Assembly (NCBI GenBank): GCA_023391425.1
Contig: JAEWAX010000066.1
Span: 3,642 to 67,641, forward strand
Reading direction: 5' to 3'
Origin: Bacillota bacterium
GTDB taxonomy: Bacteria > Bacillota > Clostridia > Acetivibrionales > DSM-1351
Length of the DNA stretch: 64,000 nucleotides
A program made the translations under genes and the position numbers. A model generated the notes under the pieces. It ran no database searches. It saw nothing but the letters and a program-made list of their open reading frames with translations, and had not been told where the DNA came from. Numbering within the stretch: position 1 is the stretch's first letter; every line of letters begins with the position of its first letter. This document shows, piece by piece, positions 18,347-26,396 of the stretch.

Positions 18347-19458
18347 TGGGAACAACGATTAACTGTCAAACATTGCTACCTATCGGGGAAAAATTGAAAC
18401 CTCTGCTGAATAAATCTTGTATAAGTGAAGCAAATATGAAAGATATTTTAACTACTAGAGGTGTATTCATTGGTGATAGCAGTAAAAAGATATCTGTTCC
18501 CTTATTAACCTTATCTGTAATAAGTCCAAGGGAATTTGAAAGTTTGCAAGAATTTCAGAAAACTAAAGAAGATAGCTTAAAAATAAAAACATCTAAAAGC
18601 ATATCACTGACACCAGATAACTTAAATAATATTATACCTTTAGACTTAATTATTCCGGATGATTTAGTTGATGAAACTAATAATTTCAGAATAGATACTG
18701 ACTTAAGCTTCTCAATTAAAACTCCTAATGAATTAATTTTGGATTATGAGATTATTAGAGACGATATAACAAAAGATTGGGCAAGTAACGAAAGCCGATT
18801 TTGTGCTAGAGTAGAAGTTTTAAAAAATAGAAAAAATAATGAAATTACTTTTAAAAGTGAATTTACATCCGTAGAAACAGAAGCTACAAATTATAAGATT
18901 ATCAAGTTATTGACTAATTATTTTAAATCAAAAGGTGAGATTTCTAGCAAAGATGCAATATCAGAGATTTCTTCTGATAAATTCACAAATGAAGAGAGAT
19001 TTATATTTATGCTTCAAATAGCCAATGATAGTCCGAATGGTTTTTTAACATTTGAAGCCGTCAAGAATATTGAAATAGGACCAGATAAAATGTTTTCAAT
19101 GCCAAATGGTGCAAAATGGATGGAGGGAAGCGTACGAAATATTATTATTAACAGTGAAAAAGGAGAAACCCTAGAAAACATCGAGTACATATCTAATGTT
19201 GATTATCACAAATCATTAATTTTACGTCAAATCCAAGCGCAATATAAGTTTGAGTTTGGTGGTGTTAATGGTAAATGTATTATAGAGTATGGATTTCCTC
19301 ATTATTTTAGAAAATATGTAAAAGGAACCTCGTTTGAATCAAGTATTTCTAATATTTATTTTTCCAAAGGTAGTAAGGGTGAAAATATTAAGAGCACATC
19401 GAGAAAAATATTAAGTGAGTTTCAAAATTTATATCAGCAGAAATTTGATGAAAAGTAA
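18346..19458 (+). CDS. Partner protein of the PD-(D/E)XK-like gene, function unknown
   Basis: 370 aa, overlapping the upstream stop by one base. The N-terminus reads LLPIGEKLKPLLNKSCISEANMKD... and then GVFIGDSSKKISVPLLTLSVISP, which looks like a small winged-helix or adaptor domain. The remainder is mixed alpha/beta without a recognised catalytic motif. No signal peptide or membrane segment. Position, overlap and length resemble GapS4b next to GapS4a, which I recall only in outline. It is probably the specificity or sensing subunit for the nuclease. Function is inferred from context alone. Confidence 0.55.
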   Translation: MGTTINCQTLLPIGEKLKPLLNKSCISEANMKDILTTRGVFIGDSSKKISVPLLTLSVISPREFESLQEFQKTKEDSLKIKTSKSISLTPDNLNNIIPLDLIIPDDLVDETNNFRIDTDLSFSIKTPNELILDYEIIRDDITKDWASNESRFCARVEVLKNRKNNEITFKSEFTSVETEATNYKIIKLLTNYFKSKGEISSKDAISEISSDKFTNEERFIFMLQIANDSPNGFLTFEAVKNIEIGPDKMFSMPNGAKWMEGSVRNIIINSEKGETLENIEYISNVDYHKSLILRQIQAQYKFEFGGVNGKCIIEYGFPHYFRKYVKGTSFESSISNIYFSKGSKGENIKSTSRKILSEFQNLYQQKFDEK

Positions 19459-19514
19459 TATTCATTTGTTTTTTGCCTGGTATAAATTTATAAATATTTG
19501 GATGTGAAGATAAT

Positions 19515-20666
19515 ATGCATAATCTTTTGTTTATATGTAAAACGTGTGAGTACAATTTTAAAAGTGTTTGTGCCAATGAGGGATTATATAAAGATGAGGA
19601 GAGAATATCAAGTGAAGACATCAAATGTGACAACTGGAGGCCTTCATTTGAGTATATATCTAAAATTGTTGAAAATGCACCATGGTATATCAAGGAACCA
19701 TATAAGGGATTAAGAATTAATTATAACAGGTTTCTAGAACTATTAAGATTGGATGCGGCTGGAGTGGGTATTGAAATCAATATTTATGATGCGATTGAAA
19801 AAGTTTATGATTTAAATCATTGGGAATTAGCTGGAGTTCTAGACGTATCATCTAGTATAATTAGTTATGCAAAAGCAAAAGGAACAATAGCCAAAAGAAA
19901 AGAGCAATTTGCTATGCGGCTAAACATTCCAATAGAATTTTTTAAACGATTTATGTCAACACAATTAGATGTTTTAGAAAAATGCAAAGAAGAATTTTGG
20001 GAATTCTACGGGAATGAAACAATTGAGAAATTAAAACAGAGTGGTATTAATGCACTTAATGCAAAGATAGAAAGAGACATTGTGGATAGTAAAATAGAAA
20101 TGGAAAAATACCGTGCTAAAAATCAATATAAGTATCAGTATATGGGATGTGGTAAAATGTACCATGACCTTTCAGAGGATTATAAGTCAAGAGATTATGT
20201 AATAGCGATTACCCTAAAAGAGGGAGAATATTCCGGAAATCTGTTTTATGAGTATAATTATAATTATTATGGATTATCTGTTATGATTATGAAAGATATT
20301 TTGAGTTTTATTGAAAATCTAAATTGCATAGAGATAGATGACTTAAATAAGGAAGGATTATTAAATAATAATATTGGGTTAAGGGCAGATATCAATAGTA
20401 AAGAGCTTCAGTTTGAGTTGATCAATAAAACAGGCGATATTCTAAAAAAGGTAATACCAGAAAATGATTTGCAGAAATATATTGTCGGGTACGAAATGAT
20501 TAGGTGTGATGGACATGGGAAGAAAAAGGAGCGAAAGAAGTGTAGCTCATGTGAAAACTTTAAACAATTAGATGGATGCACAAGAGGTCAGTGTTTGGCT
20601 AGAGGAGATATTATTCAGAGAAGCAGGATAATATGTGCTTTTGATTATGTTTCAAAAGAAAAATAG
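19515..20666 (+). CDS. HTH protein with Cys clusters at both ends, unknown function
   Basis: 383 aa. The N-terminus has C8-x2-C11, C19 and a further Cys (IKCDNW), a possible zinc or metal site. A helix-turn-helix of the Cro/C1 type follows (NHWELAGVLDVSSSIISYAK, near residue 96). The middle region is charged and helical. The C-terminus has a second Cys cluster, CSSCENFKQLDGC and RGQCLARGD. Similar two-ended Cys proteins occur in Clostridia, but I cannot name the family. The ribosome binding site is weak. It lies 56 bp after the nuclease partner gene on the same strand and may belong to that module or be a separate regulator. Confidence 0.55.
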   Translation: MHNLLFICKTCEYNFKSVCANEGLYKDEERISSEDIKCDNWRPSFEYISKIVENAPWYIKEPYKGLRINYNRFLELLRLDAAGVGIEINIYDAIEKVYDLNHWELAGVLDVSSSIISYAKAKGTIAKRKEQFAMRLNIPIEFFKRFMSTQLDVLEKCKEEFWEFYGNETIEKLKQSGINALNAKIERDIVDSKIEMEKYRAKNQYKYQYMGCGKMYHDLSEDYKSRDYVIAITLKEGEYSGNLFYEYNYNYYGLSVMIMKDILSFIENLNCIEIDDLNKEGLLNNNIGLRADINSKELQFELINKTGDILKKVIPENDLQKYIVGYEMIRCDGHGKKKERKKCSSCENFKQLDGCTRGQCLARGDIIQRSRIICAFDYVSKEK

Positions 20667-20831
20667 AGATGTTAAAAAAATTATAGTTAAAGAAGTAAGC
20701 CTTTTGCTCTTAATAAAGTTGCCAACTCTCAATTCTACTATAATAAATCAATTATGTTACCAAAATCAAAGGTTATAGTATGAGTGGAAAAAGATTTTTG
20801 AGAATAATTCTGTTAACTAAGGGGAATAAAA

Positions 20832-21416
20832 ATGCAATATGTAACAATAGTTATTTCTACTTTTACAACATTTGTTGCTGCATATATTGCTGCAATGTTA
20901 GCTTATAAAAACAGTAAAAAAATCAAATATTATGAGGAAAAGAAGAAAATATATTATGAATTAGTTTCAATACTTCCTATTGTTGGTGAAATGGTATGTC
21001 AATCAGATTATTTAGATGGTAGTGAAGGACATGGAAATGCTTCAATAAAGGCCAGAATAATGGAAATACAATTAGAGGATGCTAAGGAACGTTTGGAAGA
21101 GTGTGAGAAGAAAAATCAAAATTATGTCGATATACAGAAAATAAGAATAGAAATATCAAATCTTGAATATAAAATAGAAAAACATCAAAAATATTTATCA
21201 GATTTTTCAGAACTTCAAAATAAAATCCTTAATTTCGAAAAGAATGGTAATAAGAATTTTTTGAGAATTTTTGCATGTGTGGCTGTTTGGAATTGTTATA
21301 TAAGATTCAATGTTGCATTAAACAATGAATATAATACAGATATTGGAGTTACAACTAAAGATATAGAGTATCATATTGACAACTTAATAAACGAAATCAG
21401 AAAAGATTTGAGTTAA
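20832..21416 (+). CDS. Small one-TM coiled-coil protein
   Basis: 194 aa, AAGGGG upstream. The N-terminal ~25 residues form one hydrophobic segment (IVISTFTTFVAAYIAAMLAY) followed by lysines, so the protein is probably anchored with the rest in the cytosol. Residues ~70-135 are rich in E, K and L and look like a coiled coil. No enzyme motif is recognised. It stands alone, with 165 bp before and 136 bp after it. Membrane-anchored coiled-coil proteins of this size are common in phage-defence cargo, but the role here is unknown. Confidence 0.55.
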   Translation: MQYVTIVISTFTTFVAAYIAAMLAYKNSKKIKYYEEKKKIYYELVSILPIVGEMVCQSDYLDGSEGHGNASIKARIMEIQLEDAKERLEECEKKNQNYVDIQKIRIEISNLEYKIEKHQKYLSDFSELQNKILNFEKNGNKNFLRIFACVAVWNCYIRFNVALNNEYNTDIGVTTKDIEYHIDNLINEIRKDLS

Positions 21417-21552
21417 ACTTATGTGGTATAGAAAGATTAAGCACAAAGAAGTTGCATTTGTGATAGAGGTTGTACAAAGCACATGTTATATATGTATTAA
21501 AGAGTAAGATTATATAATTTTTAATATAGTATATATTACGTTGGAGGTCTGT

Positions 21553-22569
21553 ATGAGTGAGATACCTAAAAGTATAGATATGCTAAATTTATGGTCGAGT
21601 TTCGAAAGAGAAATAATCTATAAAAATAGGTTTTTTATTAATCATAAAATTCTAGATTACATAAAAATTTTTTCTGAAAATAACTATCTATTGTATGACG
21701 AAAATAAAGTTCTTTATCGAGCTAGAATTTTCACAGGTGATAAATCGTTTATTAGTTATTTAGGTTTTGGTTTGGATTTGAATAAAGTTAAAATCTTAAA
21801 TGAGAGTTATCTACAAGAGTTTGGAAAAATAAAAAATGAGATAGAGAAAAAACAACATACAGGTTTTTGGGGATATGATGAAAATGAATCTTTTATTCCA
21901 ACTAATCCAGAAATAATAAGTGATGGGAGAACAAACCCAGCTTTTATAAGATATTTATATACCGCTGAAGATCCCCATACAGCCTTAGTTGAAGTTCGAC
22001 CATACCTTGGGAGTAAAGTAAGTATAGCAGAAATTAAAATTAATAAAGCGTTAAAAATAGTAAATTTTTCCCATGAAGCATTGACTGAACCATATGAAGA
22101 TATGGAATATCTAGTAGACATTGCAATGAATCGATTTTCTAAACCATCAGATTCAAACAAAAAAGATTACATTGCAACTCAATATATTGCAGAGTATATA
22201 AAATCACTTGGTTATGATGGAATTAGATTCGATAGTTCTCTTCATAAAACGGGAAAAAATGTTACAATATTTAATTATAATTCATGTGAAACTATAAGCT
22301 CGAAATTGTATGGAATAAAAGATATTATCTTTGAAACTAAAATTATAGCACCATTTACAATGAATGTAGAAAGTATGGAAAAATGGAATATGTTAAAACC
22401 ATCTATTATAGAAGAAGGATATAATCTATTTCAATTCCAATACGGGTATCAAGATAAAGAGGGTTTTAATGCCGACTTTGTTAAGCCTGGATCACAATTT
22501 CATGTGATAACGCATATAAAAGAAATTCAAGAAGATATACTTAACAGCAATATGAATAAAGCGAGATAG
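21553..22569 (+). CDS. RES-domain protein
   Basis: 338 aa from ATG 21553, with GGAGG five bases upstream; an in-frame TTG at 21541 lies before the ribosome binding site. A RES domain covers about residues 55-245: VLYRARIFTG (the R), AEDPHTALVEVRPY (the E), GYDGIRFDSSLH (the S). RES toxins of RES-Xre pairs degrade NAD+. Here no Xre/MbcA-type antitoxin gene lies beside it, and the protein is longer than ordinary RES toxins, with ~50 extra N-terminal and ~90 C-terminal residues. It may be a defence effector or a lone enzyme. It is the last cargo gene before the distal transposon end. Confidence 0.75.
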   Translation: MSEIPKSIDMLNLWSSFEREIIYKNRFFINHKILDYIKIFSENNYLLYDENKVLYRARIFTGDKSFISYLGFGLDLNKVKILNESYLQEFGKIKNEIEKKQHTGFWGYDENESFIPTNPEIISDGRTNPAFIRYLYTAEDPHTALVEVRPYLGSKVSIAEIKINKALKIVNFSHEALTEPYEDMEYLVDIAMNRFSKPSDSNKKDYIATQYIAEYIKSLGYDGIRFDSSLHKTGKNVTIFNYNSCETISSKLYGIKDIIFETKIIAPFTMNVESMEKWNMLKPSIIEEGYNLFQFQYGYQDKEGFNADFVKPGSQFHVITHIKEIQEDILNSNMNKAR

Positions 22570-22615
22570 TTTCTAACTTTCAGTCAGTGAAGATAGGAGT
22601 GTGAAAAAAGTATGT

Positions 22616-22665
22616 AAAAATAGCTTTCTATGATAGAATCAAATTATCATAGGATGCTATTTTTT
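22616..22665 (+). terminator. Rho-independent terminator after the RES gene
   Basis: CTATGATA (22627-22634) pairs with TATCATAG (22645-22652), extended outwards by AATAGC/GCTATT, and ends in a T run at 22660-22665. Confidence 0.8.
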
Positions 22666-22735
22666 ATGGCGAGTTTCAGAGGTCTTTATTAATGACTTCT
22701 TAAGGAGCTTGCAATCGGCATTTAATTGGTAAATA

Positions 22736-22935
22736 GTAATACCAACTAATAAAAGCATTACGTATATTTATACATTAATATAATTTTACTTACCAACTTA
22801 AATACAAAAATATTTAGTAGCAGACCAATAGTTTAAAGAAAACTTACCGACTTAATTAAAATAAATTTTTTATTAAAAATGTAAGTTAGCATGTTTATGA
22901 CATATTAAACTTACCAACTTAAATACACGACAACA
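22736..22935 (-). repeat. Transposon left-type end with spaced TnsB-type sites
   Basis: Sites with the core ACTTACC, A or G, ACTTAA lie at 22786-22806, 22840-22860 and 22907-22927, with a degenerate one near 22736-22754. All are inverted relative to those at 1458-1517. The tip complementary to TGTTGTCG fills 22928-22935. Wide spacing resembles the L end of Tn7. Confidence 0.88.
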
Positions 22936-22940
22936 AGATG
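22936..22940. repeat. Target-site duplication, right copy (AGATG)
   Basis: Exact copy of 1445-1449, directly after the transposon tip. It marks the junction where the original glmS downstream sequence resumes. Confidence 0.93.
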
Positions 22941-22948
22941 TTCAAGTT

Positions 22949-22988
22949 TAATAAAGTCGTGTACTAGATAATAAAGTTATGTACTGAA
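22949..22988. repeat. Two 20-bp tandem repeats after the transposon
   Basis: TAATAAAGTCGTGTACTAGA (22949-22968) is followed directly by TAATAAAGTTATGTACTGAA (22969-22988), 16 of 20 identical. They do not match the TnsB sites and belong to the original glmS downstream region. Confidence 0.6.
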
Positions 22989-22989
22989 T

Positions 22990-23046
22990 AAAAAAGATGT
23001 ATACCTGATTTGAATATAAGTTCAAGTCTGGTGTACATCTTTTTTT
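22990..23046. terminator. Terminator, probably the original glmS terminator displaced by the transposon
   Basis: A long stem (AAAAAAGATGTA...TTGAA paired with TTCAA...TACATCTTTTTT, with a few mismatches) has A and T runs on its two sides, so it can work in both directions. Without the 21.5-kb insert it would lie about 65 bp after the glmS stop. Confidence 0.75.
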
Positions 23047-23184
23047 GAATATTCAAAAAAAAACTAAAAATCAATAATTTGACGATGAAATTTTTAGACC
23101 GGAACAACTAGATGTAGCTTTGTAAAACAAATTGGAATTATGCAATTTAGTTTGAATTTTATAAAACGATATGTGGAATTGAAA

Positions 23185-23745
23185 AACAATTTCTATTGAC
23201 ACCTGTCTTAAGATTATCTGGCACCAAGATTCTGGTAACTTCTCCAAAGAACTTATAGGCATTCACATGTGCTGTAATCCAACTTTCCATATTCATAGAT
23301 GAAAAAGCTTCAACATAGGCATATGCTGCATGATAATGATGCTACAAAGATATAGGCATCAATAATCTCACCTGTAGTATCATCGATAATAGCTACTGTA
23401 CTACCAGCCCAATCTACTTCAAGAATCTCGCCAGGTTTGCGGTTAATATGCATAGTAGCTTTAGTGGTGTTAGCATATTTATGATAATACCTACAGAATT
23501 GGCTGTACATTAATGGGATTTCGTTGTTCTGCCTACACTCTTAACAGTATTCATTCCATAGTAAACGAAGAGTGACACCACTATTGGATAGTTCCCTGTG
23601 CAGGTGTTCGCCGCTAGGAAGTTTCCTGTTAGAAGAATATTTCTTTTCTGGAACATAAGATTTTGCAGATCATCATCAGTCATGTCTTTTTGCAGTGGAC
23701 ATGAAATGTCACATTGTCCTGCTCGTTCTAATACAGTATTACACC
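23185..23745 (-). pseudogene. IS21-family istA transposase remnant
   Basis: Minus-strand pieces in several frames match IstA: CPLQKDMTDDDLQNLMFQK, LHRELSNSGVTLRLLWNEYC followed by TAA (23541-23543) and ECRQNNEIPLM, then YSQFCRYYHKYANTTKATMH and EVDWAGSTVAIIDDTTGEI (the DDE region). After a frameshift near 23325 come AYVEAFSSMNMESWITAHVN and RILVPDNLKTGVN. The N-terminus, the C-terminal third and istB are gone. The surrounding 22936-24124 holds no intact gene; 23750-24124 shows nothing recognisable beyond AT-rich upstream sequence. Confidence 0.85.
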
Positions 23746-24124
23746 AAACTTTAGATAATTGCCATTGAACGAAACTGTGGAGAATACTTTGTAGAATAAA
23801 TCAGCTGTTGATGAAGAATTTGATTGGATTGATACCTATACCCAAAATGTTAATTGTCCTTTTTCTAGCACAAATCTAAAATAGAAATTTTATATAGACT
23901 TGTGTATTAGCATTATTTGTAATAATATATCAAATATAATAACAAGGATTGTTTTAACTAAAATTAGAATCTATCCTTGATAATTTATTCTATACATTAT
24001 AATATTTTTATTTAAAAAAATATTTTAATGCCTGAAATACGAAATTAACTATATATTTCTGGAAGTTCAAAATCAGCATAGTTTACGAATGGATTGAAGA
24101 ATAGGATTAATAAGGGAGAAGGGT

Positions 24125-24862
24125 ATGAGAGTTGCAATTTGCGATGATGATATAAATCAGCTTGCTGTCATAAGAGCAACAATGGAACACTATATGATCC
24201 AGCATGCGGAGAAGACTTACGCAATTGAATGCTTTGACAATCCGCTTGAGTTTTTGCAGCGCTTAGAAAATACAGGCATATATGATATTTTGCTTTTAGA
24301 TATATGTATGCCAGGTATTTTGGGTACTGATATTGCAAAAGAAATTCGCAATAAAAAGGAGAAAATAGAAATTATTTTTCTTACCACTAGTAAAGATTAT
24401 GCCGTGGAAGCTTTTGCACTGAAGGCTGCTCATTATGTAGTCAAGCCCTTTACGGCGGAGCAGTTTGCCGAAGCCTTGGACAGAGCAGTGGGAAATATTA
24501 AAAATAAACAAACGAAGAATATTAGCATAAAGATGAAAAACGGTGATTTGAGGTTTGTTGAGCTTAGCGAGATTATGTATATTGAGAGTTTTAGCCACTC
24601 TCAAATCGTTTATTTGAAAAGCGGCGAAAGCCTTGAGGCAAGACAGTCGCTTGCCAAGCTTTCTTCTATATTTGATGAGGCATCCAAGGGACAGTTTATA
24701 TGTCCGTATAAGGGCTTTATTGTAAATCAGAAAAGCATTCAGGGAATTGAGTCTGATAAAATTATCCTGAAAAATGGCAAGGGAATCCCCATTGTTAAGC
24801 GCAATTTTACTGAAATAAAGCAACAATATTTTAGCTACATGTTTGCGAGGGAGGGGGAGTAA
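24125..24862 (+). CDS. LytTR-family response regulator
   Basis: 245 aa, AAGGGAGAAGGG upstream. The receiver domain (1-120) has the acidic pocket D7-D9, phosphoacceptor D59 (LLLDICMPG), T87 (LTTSKDY) and K108 (VVKPF). The C-terminal LytTR DNA-binding domain covers about 135-240 (IMYIESFSHSQIVYL, PYKGFIVNQKSI). Such AgrA/VirR-like regulators bind pairs of ~9-bp direct repeats two helical turns apart; a fitting repeat lies at 26277-26305. Its kinase gene starts two bases after its stop. Probable targets are the small Cys-rich gene and the giant surface protein downstream. Confidence 0.92.
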   Translation: MRVAICDDDINQLAVIRATMEHYMIQHAEKTYAIECFDNPLEFLQRLENTGIYDILLLDICMPGILGTDIAKEIRNKKEKIEIIFLTTSKDYAVEAFALKAAHYVVKPFTAEQFAEALDRAVGNIKNKQTKNISIKMKNGDLRFVELSEIMYIESFSHSQIVYLKSGESLEARQSLAKLSSIFDEASKGQFICPYKGFIVNQKSIQGIESDKIILKNGKGIPIVKRNFTEIKQQYFSYMFAREGE

Positions 24863-24863
24863 A

Positions 24864-26123
24864 ATGGAGTATCTCTATGATAATATTATCCGTGGAGCGG
24901 TTACAAACTTATTTGTCCTGCTTCACATGTTCATAGTAGGGGAAGCAAAATACGGAAAGAAAATTACCACCATTGCTTTTACTGCATTATATCTCCTGCT
25001 TACGAGCATTACTATCTGTATGTACTATTTCATTGATATAACAACCTTTTCGAAGTACAGTGCCATCGTTTGGATTTTTTGTGGTATAGCCTGCAAATTC
25101 CTCTTTGCCGACAGCGTTATGAAATGGATGTTTAACATCATTACCGTCATAAATGTATTCATTTTTGTGGTTATCATTAGTTATACCTTTGCGGATACAA
25201 ACTCTGAAATTATTATTATTCGTGTGGTGCTATATACCATAATCATTTTTGTTTTTAAAAAATATTTACGGACACTATATCGTCAGGTGGTAGACAGATG
25301 GCATCTGTTTTTGGCTGCATCTGTAGCAGTTTTGCTGAATTTTCTGTATCCAATTATTACAGCAAGAGATATACAGGTGATGCTAACTGAGGATATAATA
25401 TCACTTCTGCTTATGGTACTTGCGATGCTTCTTATATATGTCACAATCTTTTGGTCACTTAGCAGCATAATAAAAGAATATGAATATCGCAGTGAAAATC
25501 AGCAGGCAAAGCTCAGCGAAAGTCTTCTTTCTGCTCAGCTTAACTCCTATGAAGAATTTGTTGAAGCCTCAAAACGCCACCGCCACGATTTGAGACATCA
25601 TAACCAAATTATCATGGAATACTTAAAAGGCGGAGATATAGATGGTGCTGAGGAATATTTAAAACTGTATGATACAAGCATTAACCAAAGCGTCATCAAG
25701 CAATACTGCAAAAATTACATTGCCAATGCAGTGCTGTGTCTGTATGCACAAAAGGCTCATTTGGAGGAGATAGTATTCGAAGCAAATGCGTACATTCCGG
25801 AGATCATTACTATCACCCAACCGGAGCTTGGCAGTATGCTTTCGAATATTCTTGAAAATGCACTGGAAGCCTGCCGAAAGGCAAAAGGTGCTGAGCGTTT
25901 TATCACATTTACAGCCGAATTTGAGGATGACATGTTGAAAATAGAACTGCGAAATACAACTAGTGGCGAATTGCATATCAGAAACAATCTGCCTGTATCC
26001 ACCAAAAAGAACGGTGGAACAGGAACAAAAAGTGTGCTACACATTGTAGAGAGCTATCATGGTATGCTCAATTTCAGGCAGGAGGACGAGACCTTTATTA
26101 CTCAGATTATTCTGCCTACATAA
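24864..26123 (+). CDS. GHKL-family sensor histidine kinase (AgrC-like)
   Basis: 419 aa from ATG 24864 with GGGAG upstream. Residues ~1-200 contain about six membrane segments. Then comes a helical dimerisation region with the phosphoacceptor H in SKRHRHDLRHHNQ, and a GHKL ATPase domain with N box SNILENALEACRKAKG and G box GGTGTKSVLHIVESYHG. The protein lies in the membrane and phosphorylates the preceding LytTR regulator. AgrC-type kinases often sense peptides; no agrB or agrD gene is present nearby, so the signal is unknown. A strong terminator follows. Confidence 0.9.
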   Translation: MEYLYDNIIRGAVTNLFVLLHMFIVGEAKYGKKITTIAFTALYLLLTSITICMYYFIDITTFSKYSAIVWIFCGIACKFLFADSVMKWMFNIITVINVFIFVVIISYTFADTNSEIIIIRVVLYTIIIFVFKKYLRTLYRQVVDRWHLFLAASVAVLLNFLYPIITARDIQVMLTEDIISLLLMVLAMLLIYVTIFWSLSSIIKEYEYRSENQQAKLSESLLSAQLNSYEEFVEASKRHRHDLRHHNQIIMEYLKGGDIDGAEEYLKLYDTSINQSVIKQYCKNYIANAVLCLYAQKAHLEEIVFEANAYIPEIITITQPELGSMLSNILENALEACRKAKGAERFITFTAEFEDDMLKIELRNTTSGELHIRNNLPVSTKKNGGTGTKSVLHIVESYHGMLNFRQEDETFITQIILPT

Positions 26124-26168
26124 TATATGATGCTCATTACTGACTTTAATAAAGCAAATTAGTATGAG

Positions 26169-26209
26169 AGCCACATAAAAACAGTTTACTGTTTTTATGT
26201 GGCTTTTTT
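26169..26209 (+). terminator. Terminator of the two-component operon
   Basis: A perfect 16-bp stem AGCCACATAAAAACAG / CTGTTTTTATGTGGCT with a 4-base loop, then TTTTTT. Confidence 0.92.
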
Positions 26210-26257
26210 ATGTAATGGAAGTTATAGTATCCAATAATTTCCTTACAACAGTACTAT

Positions 26258-26312
26258 TTGTCACAAATATGTCGTCTTGTGCAAAATTATGTATGTTTTG
26301 TGCAAGTTATGA
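26258..26312 (+). promoter_or_regulatory. Direct repeats, candidate LytTR regulator binding site
   Basis: TTGTGCAA at 26277-26284 recurs at 26298-26305, exactly 21 bp on, each followed by a TTATG. A weaker copy, TTGTCACAAATATG, starts at 26258. Two-turn spacing of direct repeats ahead of a promoter is typical of AgrA/VirR-type sites. The AT-rich TATTCTATATATAAAT further down could hold the -10 element. Binding is inferred. Confidence 0.55.
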
Positions 26313-26360
26313 AATAAAGCGGCCTTTTTGTATTAATATTATTCTATATATAAATACATA

Positions 26361-26380
26361 CTGAACACAAGTATGTTCAG
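26361..26380. promoter_or_regulatory. Inverted repeat before the small Cys-rich gene
   Basis: CTGAACA (26361-26367) and TGTTCAG (26374-26380) form a perfect 7-bp inverted repeat with a 6-base spacer, just before the ribosome binding site. It could be an operator or a small RNA hairpin covering the start region. Confidence 0.4.
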
Positions 26381-26396
26381 AAAGGAGGTCATACAT

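Larger units (their letters stand above)
1450..22935 (+). mobile_element. Complete Tn7-like transposon inserted at attTn7 downstream of glmS
   Basis: The element is 21,486 bp. Its left tip reads TGTTCCTA and its right tip, read inward on the minus strand, TGTTGTCG. Each 8-bp tip is followed directly by a TnsB-type repeat (TGTA, A or T, TTAAGTTGGTAAGTTT), the same plan as Tn7. The glmS-proximal end has three abutting repeats (R-like) and the distal end has spaced repeats (L-like). It encodes TnsA, TnsB, TnsC and two TnsD/TniQ proteins. The tnsABCD genes run away from glmS, as in Tn7, but the tns block is internal with cargo on both flanks. tnsC has an in-frame stop, so transposition may be impaired. 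No tnsE, CRISPR array or cas gene was seen. Confidence 0.96.

Noticed and set aside
1458..22927. TGTA...TACA as the outermost transposon ends
   Set aside because: Using these positions the flanking 5-mers (TCCTA and CGACA) differ. Moving 8 bp outwards gives matching TGTT tips and an exact AGATG duplication.
1450..22935. CRISPR array or guide RNA for a CRISPR-associated transposon
   Set aside because: No regularly spaced identical repeats with unique spacers and no cas-like protein were found. The only arrays are the TnsB-type end repeats.
23071..23262. Separate small minus-strand gene next to the IS remnant
   Set aside because: Read in another frame the same bases give conserved IstA residues (RILVPDNLKTGVN), so it is part of the decayed transposase.
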